Assembly (NCBI GenBank): GCA_905215835.1
Contig: CAJMRR010000095.1
Coordinates: 1 to 7,676 of the forward strand
Source: an uncultured bacterium
Lineage (GTDB): Bacteria; Actinomycetota; Coriobacteriia; Coriobacteriales; Coriobacteriaceae
Direction of reading: 5' to 3'
DNA: 7,676 nt
Below, piece after piece: positions 1 through 5,462 of this stretch. Positions within the stretch are counted from its first letter, which is position 1. The number at the start of each line of letters is the position of its first letter. The notes beneath the pieces were generated by a model that ran no database searches, was not told the origin of the DNA, and was given only the letters and a program-made list of their open reading frames with translations. A program made the position numbers and the translations under genes.

Positions 1-1
1 C

Positions 2-241
2 GAGCCGACCTCGGCACTCGACCCTGTGTCGACGCTGGTGGTGGAGCAGCTGGCCTGTGAGCTCAAAGAGACCTGCACGCTCGTGGTCGTTACGCACAAT
101 ATGCAGCAGGCGGCGCGTATCTCCGATTCGGTCGCATTCTTTTTGCTGGGTGAGCTGGTGGAGCACGCGCCCACCGCGCAACTCTTCAAGAATCCGACCG
201 ATCCGCGCACGGCGGATTATTTGACGGGGCGTTTTGGCTGA
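2..241 (+). CDS. pstB: PstB, phosphate ABC transporter ATPase (C-terminal fragment, 5' end outside window)
   Basis: This is the last 79 codons of an ABC ATPase; the gene begins upstream of the window. The first visible residues, EPTSALDP, are the end of Walker B (the catalytic Glu is residue 1) followed by the D-loop. VVVTHNMQQAAR carries the switch (H-loop) histidine. The end, with KNPTDPRTADYLTGRFG, is the closing signature typical of PstB rather than of other ABC importers. By family knowledge, PstB dimerises on the cytoplasmic face of PstC/PstA and drives high-affinity phosphate uptake. The two-component pair that follows fits this role. The Walker A and LSGGQ motifs are not visible because they lie before the window. 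The gene ends at a TGA 64 bp before the preferred start of the response regulator, so read-through into that pair is possible. The identification is firm; only the N-terminal part is unseen. Confidence 0.93.
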   Translation, partial: EPTSALDPVSTLVVEQLACELKETCTLVVVTHNMQQAARISDSVAFFLLGELVEHAPTAQLFKNPTDPRTADYLTGRFG

Positions 242-252
242 TACCATCTAGT

Positions 253-264
253 AAAGGTACCTTT
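253..264. promoter_or_regulatory. 12-bp perfect palindrome between pstB and the response regulator
   Basis: AAAGGTACCTTT is self-complementary over 12 bp and lies 42 bp before the preferred start of the regulator. A TAAGAT box at 270-275 is a weak -10 candidate with no convincing -35. No T-run follows, so it does not look like a terminator. A dimeric regulator site is plausible, but this is inference from symmetry and position only; it does not match the direct-repeat Pho boxes I know. Confidence 0.3.
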
Positions 265-305
265 AGGGTTAAGATGCGGTCATGCCGGCCGCAAAGGGGT
301 TCAAC

Positions 306-1034
306 ATGATCTATTACGTCGAGGACGATGACAACATCAGGGATTTGACGGTCTATGCGCTGCGCAAGCAGGGGATTGAGGCCGAAGGCTTTTCGTGCGA
401 CGGTGAGTTTAAGGCTGCCGTGGCGCGACGGGTACCCGATGCCGTCCTGCTCGACATCATGCTGCCCGATACCGATGGCTTGGCGATTATGCGTCGACTG
501 CGTGCCGATCGCCTGACGGCGACGGTGCCCATCATGATGCTTACCGCCAAGGATACCGAGCTCGACAAGGTGATGGCGCTCGATGGCGGTGCCGACGATT
601 ACCTGACTAAGCCGTTTTCGCTCATGGAGCTTGCGAGCCGCTGCCGCGCACTGCTGCGTCGCGGCGGCATGGTCAAGCAGGCGAGCGATGTGCTCAGCGT
701 GGGCGACATCGTGCTCTCGCCCAGCCATCGCGAGGTGACCGTTGCCGGCGAGCCGCTTAAGCTCACCCTGCGCGAGTTCGACCTGCTCGAGTACCTCATG
801 CGCAAGCCCGGCGTGGTTTTTACCCGCGAGTCGTTGCTGCAGAGCGTGTGGGGCTGGGACTTCGACGGCGGTTCGCGCACCGTTGACGTGCACGTGCAGA
901 CGCTTCGCCAAAAACTGGGCGAGCATGCCAGCGCCATCGAGACCGTGCGCGGCGTGGGCTACCGCTTGGCCGAGCCTTCTGCCGGCGATGGTGCCAAAGG
1001 CGACGACACCGCGGCCACCGCATCGGAGGAGTAA
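306..1034 (+). CDS. phoB: PhoB/PhoP-type response regulator (OmpR family, winged helix)
   Basis: This cytoplasmic transcription factor is 242 aa from the ATG at 306. I prefer that start over the in-frame ATG at 282 because AAAGGGG (293-299) sits 6 nt before it and because the receiver domain then begins directly with MIYYVEDD. Receiver domain, residues 1-119: acidic pocket E6/D7/D8, phospho-acceptor D50 in LLDIMLPD, switch T80 in MLTAKD, and K102 in LTKPF. OmpR-type winged helix, about 128-222: LTLREFDLLEYL, the recognition region RTVDVHVQTLRQKLG and the ending VRGVGYRL. A low-complexity Ala/Asp/Gly/Thr tail of about 20 residues follows. Its place after pstB and 3 bp before a PhoR-like kinase points to phosphate-starvation control, with phosphorylation by that kinase. 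The phosphate assignment rests on context; the OmpR family assignment is certain. Confidence 0.88.
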   Translation: MIYYVEDDDNIRDLTVYALRKQGIEAEGFSCDGEFKAAVARRVPDAVLLDIMLPDTDGLAIMRRLRADRLTATVPIMMLTAKDTELDKVMALDGGADDYLTKPFSLMELASRCRALLRRGGMVKQASDVLSVGDIVLSPSHREVTVAGEPLKLTLREFDLLEYLMRKPGVVFTRESLLQSVWGWDFDGGSRTVDVHVQTLRQKLGEHASAIETVRGVGYRLAEPSAGDGAKGDDTAATASEE

Positions 1035-1037
1035 CCC

Positions 1038-2462
1038 GTGGTCTTCGCCCCCCAGGGAAAACATACGCTGTCGCACCGCGTTTTTGTGACGATCTTTGTC
1101 TGCGCCATGGCGGTTATCGTGGCGTTTACGGTGCTGGGTGCGTTCTTTGTGCAAAACACCTTGGCGGATGCCACGAGTGCCAATCTGGCGCAGGAAACCG
1201 AGCTCATTGCTGCCGCTCTCGACGAACAGCAGGAGCCCATCCCGTTCTTGCGTAGTCTCGATCGCGAGGACTTGCGCATCACGCTGATTAACAAGGATGG
1301 ATCGGTTGCCTACGACAACGAGGCGTCGCCTTCCACACTGCCCAACCATGGCGATCGCCCCGAGGTCATCGAGGCCTTTGAGAGTGGTTTGGGTTCCGCG
1401 GAGCGCGCAAGCTCTACGCTCGACGAGATTATGCTGTATCGCGCCGTCGCCCTTGATAACGGCCAGGTTGTCCGCTTGGCGCAGGCCCAGCCTGGCGTTG
1501 CGGCGATTTTGCTGTCGATGGTGGCGCCGATGCTGCTTATCGCAGCAGCGGGTGCGGTACTCTCGTTTTTTATGGCGCGCCGCGAGTCCCGTGCCATCAT
1601 CGCGCCGTTGCAAGAGGTGGATTTGGACCACCCACGCCGTAGCTATGAGCACGCCTATGCCGAGATGGTCCCCATGCTTGAGCGTATCGAGTCGCAGCGC
1701 CAGGAACTCAAGCGCCAAATGGCGGTGCTAGCGGACAACGACCGTATGCGCCGCGAGTTCACGGCGAATATCACCCATGAGCTCAAGACGCCGCTTACGG
1801 CGATTTCGGGCTATGCCGAGCTCATCGCAAACGGCATGGTCGAGGGCGAGGGCGACCTGCGCAACTTTGGCGGTCGCATCTATCGTGAGGCGGGCCGCTT
1901 GGCAGCGCTTGTCAACGATATCCTTACGCTGTCTAACTTGGACGAGGCCGAGCGTGCAGCTGAGGGCGAGGCGGTGCCCATTGGGTCCACGGAGCCTATT
2001 GAGCTCTCGCGTGCCATCTACGCGGTCGAGCAGCGTCTTGAACAGGTCGCCCGTCAGGCGAATGTGACGATAAGTCATGAGACCAAGCCTGTGGTCATCG
2101 AGGGCGTGTCGCGCTTGATTGACGAGCTCATCTATAATCTGGCAAGCAACGCCATCCGCTACAATCGACCCGGCGGTACGGTTACGCTGCAGTGCGGCAC
2201 CAACGACGAAGGCCATCCGTTCCTTGCGGTCGCCGACACGGGAATCGGTATCGCGCCTGAAGAACAGGGCAAGGTATTTGAGCGGTTCTATCGCGTGGAC
2301 AAGAGTAGGTCCAAGGCACGCGGCGGAACCGGTCTGGGGCTTGCCATTGTCAAGCATGCGGCCCTGTATCATCACGCCACGCTCGATCTGTCGAGCGAGT
2401 TGGGCGTGGGAACCACCATTACGGTGACGTTTCCCATACAGCAGGACGAGCCATTCGCATAG
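1038..2462 (+). CDS. phoR: PhoR-like membrane sensor histidine kinase
   Basis: This 474-aa kinase uses a GTG start, chosen because GGAGGAG (1025-1031) lies 6 nt upstream; the gene begins 3 bp after the regulator's stop, so the two are co-transcribed. Membrane segment 1 is about residues 15-37 and segment 2 about 155-179. Between them is an extracytoplasmic sensor (about 38-152) whose text LRITLINKDGSVAYDN and a following NHGDRPEV resemble the PAS/sCache-like sensor of Gram-positive PhoR/WalK kinases. The cytoplasmic part holds a short linker with APLQEVDLDHP, the HisKA domain with H247 in FTANITHELKTPL, and the HATPase domain: N367/N371 (YNLASNAIRYN), D400 in ADTGIGI, F-box FERFYRV (414-420) and GGTGLGLAI (429-437). 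All catalytic boxes are intact. The kinase should autophosphorylate H247 and pass phosphate to D50 of the neighbouring regulator. The ligand is unknown; the phosphate link comes from the adjacent pstB. Confidence 0.88.
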   Translation: MVFAPQGKHTLSHRVFVTIFVCAMAVIVAFTVLGAFFVQNTLADATSANLAQETELIAAALDEQQEPIPFLRSLDREDLRITLINKDGSVAYDNEASPSTLPNHGDRPEVIEAFESGLGSAERASSTLDEIMLYRAVALDNGQVVRLAQAQPGVAAILLSMVAPMLLIAAAGAVLSFFMARRESRAIIAPLQEVDLDHPRRSYEHAYAEMVPMLERIESQRQELKRQMAVLADNDRMRREFTANITHELKTPLTAISGYAELIANGMVEGEGDLRNFGGRIYREAGRLAALVNDILTLSNLDEAERAAEGEAVPIGSTEPIELSRAIYAVEQRLEQVARQANVTISHETKPVVIEGVSRLIDELIYNLASNAIRYNRPGGTVTLQCGTNDEGHPFLAVADTGIGIAPEEQGKVFERFYRVDKSRSKARGGTGLGLAIVKHAALYHHATLDLSSELGVGTTITVTFPIQQDEPFA

Positions 2463-2487
2463 CGATACAACATAGATATTGATGTAG

Positions 2488-2516
2488 ACGCCGCATTTGA
2501 CTTTCGGGTGCGGCGT
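2488..2516 (+). terminator. Probable intrinsic terminator after phoR
   Basis: ACGCCGCA (2488-2495) pairs perfectly with TGCGGCGT (2509-2516) around a 13-nt loop, 25 bp past the phoR stop. The stem continues into TGTTGTGCAATTTT, which is T-rich but interrupted, so termination may be partial. Position between two functional units supports the call. Confidence 0.55.
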
Positions 2517-2581
2517 TGTTGTGCAATTTTACGATTGCTTCCGACATTTTTACAGGAGAGCCTGTTTCTTATGTATAGAGT

Positions 2582-2610
2582 TTGGTCTCGGTAAAAAGAT
2601 GCGATAACAT
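2582..2610 (+). promoter_or_regulatory. Candidate promoter for the CpsC-CpsD-CpsB genes
   Basis: TTGGTC (2582-2587) and TAACAT (2605-2610) are spaced by 17 bp and lie about 50 bp before the first gene of the unit, after the phoR terminator. Both boxes match the sigma-70 consensus only partly (3/6 and 4/6). A second, worse option is TTTACA (2549-2554) with TATAGA (2574-2579) at 19 bp. A promoter somewhere in 2520-2640 is likely; the exact boxes are uncertain. Confidence 0.3.
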
Positions 2611-2657
2611 ACGGACAGTTTTGTCAATCCGAACTGGGGAAATGAAAGGCAAGCTGC

Positions 2658-3314
2658 ATGACCCTTCTCGAACTGTTCCAGCTGCTGAAGAAGCACCTTC
2701 AGCTGGTCATCACCCTTCCGGTGGTCTGCGCGATCGCCATGGGCATCGTGTCCTTCGTTGCGATGGACAACACCTATACCGCGACGACGAGCATGTACAT
2801 TCTCGCCAAGACCGACGATAGCGGTCAGATGAGCTACAACGATCTCTCGGCGAGCCAGATGCTTTCCAACGATATCGCCACGCTGCTGGATAGCGATAGC
2901 GTTAAGAGCGGTGCTGCCAATGAGCTGGGCCTTGCTGACCTGGATGACTACAAGGTGTCTGTTTCCTCCGAGACCACCACGCGTGTCATTACGCTTTCGG
3001 TTACCGGCACCGATGCCAAGGAGACGGCTAAGGTCGCAAAAGCCATGGCCAGCTCGGTGAGTACGGTCGCTCAGAACGTCGGCGCTGCCCAGAGCATCAA
3101 CGTTATCGACGAGGCTAAGACTCCCGAAGTCCCCAGCGGCCCCAAGCGCACGCTGTACGTTGCTGTCGCGTTCCTCGCCGGTATCTTTATCGCAGTTGCC
3201 TATGTCGTTTTGGCAGACATGCTCAATACCCGCATCCGCGGTGCCGAAGAGGCAGAAGAGCTCCTGGGCATTCCCGTTGTTGGCCGAATTCCGGCTATGA
3301 AAGGTGGTAAATAG
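2658..3314 (+). CDS. Wzz/CpsC-family chain-length determinant, tyrosine-kinase modulator
   Basis: This 218-aa membrane protein starts at ATG 2658, with GAAAGG (2644-2649) 8 nt upstream. It begins MTLLELFQLLKKHLQLVITL, the usual Wzz opening, with membrane segment 1 at about residues 16-36. An extracytoplasmic domain (about 37-164) follows, containing YTATTSMYI after the first segment and the Pro-rich PEVPSGPKR (157-164 region) that precedes membrane segment 2 (about 166-187). The short cytoplasmic tail, 188-218, carries EAEELLGIPVVGRIP. In Gram-positive systems (CpsC, CapA, YwqC) such a tail binds and activates the separate tyrosine kinase, which here is the next gene, 2 bp away. The large coiled-coil of enterobacterial Wzz is missing, as expected for the short Gram-positive form. 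The family call is firm; which polymer it serves cannot be told from the window. Confidence 0.88.
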   Translation: MTLLELFQLLKKHLQLVITLPVVCAIAMGIVSFVAMDNTYTATTSMYILAKTDDSGQMSYNDLSASQMLSNDIATLLDSDSVKSGAANELGLADLDDYKVSVSSETTTRVITLSVTGTDAKETAKVAKAMASSVSTVAQNVGAAQSINVIDEAKTPEVPSGPKRTLYVAVAFLAGIFIAVAYVVLADMLNTRIRGAEEAEELLGIPVVGRIPAMKGGK

Positions 3315-3316
3315 GC

Positions 3317-4054
3317 ATGGCTAAGGCAAAGAACACCGATAAGCTCGTTGTACAGAATGCCGCCAAGACCCTTCTGGCCAACATCCGCTTTGCGAGCGTG
3401 GACGACCCTATTCGCACCATCACCGTTACCTCCTCGATTCCCAACGAGGGCAAGTCTACGGTTTCCATTAACCTTGCTCAGGCAATCGCCACGAGCGGCA
3501 AGTCCGTGCTCCTGGTCGAGGCCGATATGCGCCGCAGGTCTCTTTCCGATATGCTCGGCGTTCGTTCGCGCGGCGGACTCTATGCGGTCCTTTCCGAGCA
3601 GATCTCCATCGACCAGGCAATTGTCGAGACGGGTCAGAAGAACTTCTACTTCCTCGATGCCGAGCCGCACATTCCCAATCCTGCCGACATCATCGTTTCT
3701 CACCGCTTTGCCAAACTGGTCAAGGCGCTGTCTGCCAAGTTCCAGTACGTCATCTTCGATGCTCCTCCGGTCGGCACCTTCATCGATGCTGCCGAGATTG
3801 CCAGCCTGACCGACGGTACGCTGTTCGTGGTGCGCGAGGACTTCACCAAGCGCGAGGAGGCACTCAACGCTATCGGCCAGCTTAAGAAGTCCGAGAAGGT
3901 TAAGCTCATCGGTACCGTCATGAACTACTGCGAGACCGAGACCAGCGAGTACTACTACTCCTACTACACCAAGGACGGTAAGAAGGTTAAGAAGGGCTCC
4001 GACGATCAGGGGACTTCCAAAAAGGGCATCTTCACCAACCGAGCAAACGTTTAG
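3317..4054 (+). CDS. CpsD/CapB-type bacterial tyrosine kinase (BY-kinase)
   Basis: This 245-aa cytosolic kinase has AAAGGTGG (3300-3307), inside the end of the preceding gene, 9 nt before its ATG. Motifs in order: Walker A in SSIPNEGKSTVS (39-50, K46), the Walker A' strand VLLVEADMRRR (64-74), Walker B VIFDAPPVG (145-153, D148), and a C-terminal tyrosine cluster EYYYSYYTKDG (211-221) with five Tyr in six residues. That cluster is the autophosphorylation tail that distinguishes BY-kinases from MinD/ParA ATPases. There is no membrane segment, so activation should depend on the CpsC-type partner encoded just upstream. A Lys-rich stretch follows the cluster (about 222-237). In known systems the phosphorylation state of this tail controls export and chain length of capsule or exopolysaccharide. 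The first acidic residue of Walker A' is Glu (E68) where Asp is usual. Confidence 0.88.
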   Translation: MAKAKNTDKLVVQNAAKTLLANIRFASVDDPIRTITVTSSIPNEGKSTVSINLAQAIATSGKSVLLVEADMRRRSLSDMLGVRSRGGLYAVLSEQISIDQAIVETGQKNFYFLDAEPHIPNPADIIVSHRFAKLVKALSAKFQYVIFDAPPVGTFIDAAEIASLTDGTLFVVREDFTKREEALNAIGQLKKSEKVKLIGTVMNYCETETSEYYYSYYTKDGKKVKKGSDDQGTSKKGIFTNRANV

Positions 4055-4071
4055 TTGATTAAGGCTGACCT

Positions 4072-4722
4072 ATGCGTGACATTCATTGCCATATCTTGCC
4101 GGGTGTAGACGACGGCGCCGCCGATCTCGATGAGAGCTTGGCGATGCTCGAGGCTGCCAAGCGGGCTGGTGTAACCAGGATCGTTTGCACTCCTCACTGC
4201 CGTGATCCCTATTTTGATTACGACAAGATGTGGGATGCCTTTGAGCTGCTGCGTGATAACGCTGACGGTTTTCCGCTCCAGATGGGCTTCGAGGTCAACC
4301 ATCGAAAGCTCGTTGAACTTGGTATCGATGCCGCGGAGCACTTGCATTTCGATGGAACCAACGAGTTTCTGCTCGAGCTTTCGACACATGCCGATGCGTA
4401 TGCGTTTAGAGAGTACGAGAACACGATTTACGATTTGCAGTGCCGTGGCTACCAGGTGATCATCGCTCATCCTGAGCGCTATCGTGCGGTTCAAAAGGAT
4501 GTAAGCGTGGCGGAGCGCCTGGTCGATATGGGCTGCAAGCTGCAGGCTTCGGCGGACTTTATTGCCGGCGGTCGCTTTGGTCGCGAGAAAAAGCCGGCAC
4601 AGCGCCTGTTCGATCAGAACCTGTACAGCTTCATCGCGAGCGATGCCCATAACGTGGGTCATTACGACTGCCTGGCGAAGGCTCGCGCGAAGTTTAGCGT
4701 ACGCGGAGCTCATTTTCGCTAA
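4072..4722 (+). CDS. CpsB/CapC/YwqE-type tyrosine-protein phosphatase (PHP fold)
   Basis: This 216-aa protein starts at ATG 4072, with AAGG (4061-4064) 7 nt upstream and 17 bp after the kinase stop. Metal-binding motifs of the PHP phosphatase family are all present: DIHCHILPGVDDG (3-15, H5 and H7), CTPH (39-42, H42), GFEV (72-75, E74), the family signature AHPERY (132-137, H133) and ASDAH (189-193, D191 and H193). These histidines and acids normally hold a two- or three-metal cluster, often manganese. The enzyme removes phosphate from the tyrosine cluster of the CpsD-type kinase, so this gene should reverse the action of its immediate neighbour. The length is slightly below the usual 240-260 aa but no motif is missing. 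The last codons overlap a TAAAAT box at 4720-4725, a possible -10 for the next gene, without a good -35. Confidence 0.88.
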   Translation: MRDIHCHILPGVDDGAADLDESLAMLEAAKRAGVTRIVCTPHCRDPYFDYDKMWDAFELLRDNADGFPLQMGFEVNHRKLVELGIDAAEHLHFDGTNEFLLELSTHADAYAFREYENTIYDLQCRGYQVIIAHPERYRAVQKDVSVAERLVDMGCKLQASADFIAGGRFGREKKPAQRLFDQNLYSFIASDAHNVGHYDCLAKARAKFSVRGAHFR

Positions 4723-4761
4723 AATCTGTCCCTAACGTTCGCATTGAATGAAGGGGCAGCC

Positions 4762-5262
4762 ATGGATATTCAACTTAAGACGGGATGCTTTGATGACGCG
4801 GCGTTGGTGCGCCGCGTCGTTTTTATGGACGAGCAGGGCTACGAGAATGAGTTCGACGCTATCGACGAGGATCCGAACTGCATTCATGTGACGCTCTATG
4901 TAGACGGCGAGCTTGCCGGTTGCTCGCGCGTGTTTTCCGAAGAGCTTGAGCGCGTGGCTGACGCAGAGGCCCCGGTGTTGCTGGCATGCGACATGGACGA
5001 AGGCGTTGCGGCGGGGGAGACCTACATTATGGGGCGCGTCGCCGTGCTGTCCACCATGCGCCGTCGCGGTCTGGCAAGCAAGATTATCGAAGCCAGCGAA
5101 GCTGCTGCACGCGATGCCGGCGCCAAGCTCATAAAGTTGCATGCACAGGAGTACGTGCTGCCGCTCTACGTCAAGGCGGGCTACACGCAGATCGCGCCGG
5201 TGGACTACGAAGACGAAGGCCAGCCTCATGCCTGGATGGCCAAGCGCATGGGCGACAGATAG
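4762..5262 (+). CDS. GNAT-family N-acetyltransferase (ElaA-like)
   Basis: This 166-aa protein is called from ATG 4762 because GAAGGGG (4750-4756) sits 5 nt upstream. An in-frame TTG at 4744 would add six residues but would place that ribosome binding site inside the gene. The GNAT core is visible: a beta strand with IHVTLYVDGELAGCSRVF (41-58), then motif A, MGRVAVLSTMRRRGLASKII (90-109), in which R100-R101-R102-G103-L104-A105 is the acetyl-CoA pyrophosphate loop, and motif B, HAQEYVLPLYVKAGY (127-141). The layout, with an early VFMDEQ-like segment and a late GYTQIAP, recalls ElaA/YjcF-type proteins. The acceptor substrate cannot be predicted. It lies 39 bp after the phosphatase and may be co-transcribed with it, but a role in polymer modification would be a guess. 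Confidence 0.8.
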   Translation: MDIQLKTGCFDDAALVRRVVFMDEQGYENEFDAIDEDPNCIHVTLYVDGELAGCSRVFSEELERVADAEAPVLLACDMDEGVAAGETYIMGRVAVLSTMRRRGLASKIIEASEAAARDAGAKLIKLHAQEYVLPLYVKAGYTQIAPVDYEDEGQPHAWMAKRMGDR

Positions 5263-5324
5263 GGACGTTCCTTTTCTGCTGGCAGTTGGGGATACTCCTT
5301 GGCAATCGACGCATGGGTGTTCCA

Positions 5325-5350
5325 ACATACAGTTTTTCGATTCCGTATGT
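5325..5350. repeat. Spaced inverted repeat upstream of htpG
   Basis: ACATAC (5325-5330) and GTATGT (5345-5350) are perfect 6-bp inverted copies separated by 14 bp. They lie 21 bp upstream of the likely -10 of htpG, where the -35 would be expected. The arms match neither CIRCE nor HAIR heat-shock operators. Six base pairs can occur by chance. Confidence 0.3.
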
Positions 5351-5370
5351 ATATATGCGCGCTAATGGGT

Positions 5371-5378
5371 TATAAAAT
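5371..5378 (+). promoter_or_regulatory. Probable -10 region of the htpG promoter
   Basis: TATAAAAT is the best -10-like sequence in the 200 bp between the acetyltransferase and htpG, and the surrounding stretch 5341-5380 is locally A/T-rich. No recognisable -35 stands 16-18 bp upstream. That suggests either an activator-dependent promoter or an alternative sigma factor. A start near 5384 would give a leader of about 80 nt containing the hairpin at 5408-5432. Confidence 0.4.
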
Positions 5379-5407
5379 CTAAGTCTGAACATAGCAGGTC
5401 TGCAATG

Positions 5408-5432
5408 CGGCTCGGGCAACCGGGCCGTTTTT
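5408..5432 (+). terminator. Terminator-like hairpin with GCAA loop in the htpG leader
   Basis: CGGCTCGG (5408-5415) pairs with CCGGGCCG (5420-5427) over 8 bp, one of them G-T, around the tetraloop GCAA (GNRA class), followed directly by five T (5428-5432). GCAA (5402-5405) and TTGC (5431-5434) could extend the stem below. This is the form of an intrinsic terminator, but it ends only 30 bp before the htpG start and no -10 lies between them. It may end transcripts from upstream, act as an attenuator of htpG, or both. Confidence 0.6.
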
Positions 5433-5462
5433 GCGGGCAGGGGTAGCGCGAAAGGACTGCAC

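Noticed and set aside
282..308. Earlier ATG (282) for the response regulator
   Set aside because: It would add eight residues before the conserved receiver start, and the ribosome binding site AAAGGGG (293-299) is placed for the ATG at 306.
186..1718. 510-codon open frame on the - strand opposite the response regulator and kinase
   Set aside because: It is codon-aligned with both sense genes and explained by the same avoidance of TTA/CTA/TCA. The Arg/His-rich product matches no family I recognise.
1728..2375. 215-codon open frame on the - strand inside phoR
   Set aside because: Codon-aligned shadow of the HATPase region of the kinase; no motif and no convincing ribosome binding site.
4051..4713. 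220-codon open frame on the - strand opposite the PHP phosphatase
   Set aside because: Codon-aligned shadow; the + strand reading has all PHP metal-binding motifs.
4693..4725. Promoter for the acetyltransferase at the end of the phosphatase gene
   Set aside because: TAAAAT (4720-4725) is a good -10, but no -35 stands at 16-19 bp; the region codes for the phosphatase C-terminus, so the box may be chance. Noted but not listed as a separate feature.
4744..4764. TTG start at 4744 for the acetyltransferase
   Set aside because: The ribosome binding site GAAGGGG (4750-4756) lies after this codon and 5 nt before ATG 4762.
5263..5462. CIRCE, HAIR or CtsR heat-shock operator upstream of htpG
   Set aside because: I looked for GAGTGCTAA-type, CTTGAGT/ACTCAAG-type and GGTCAAA-type repeats and found none.
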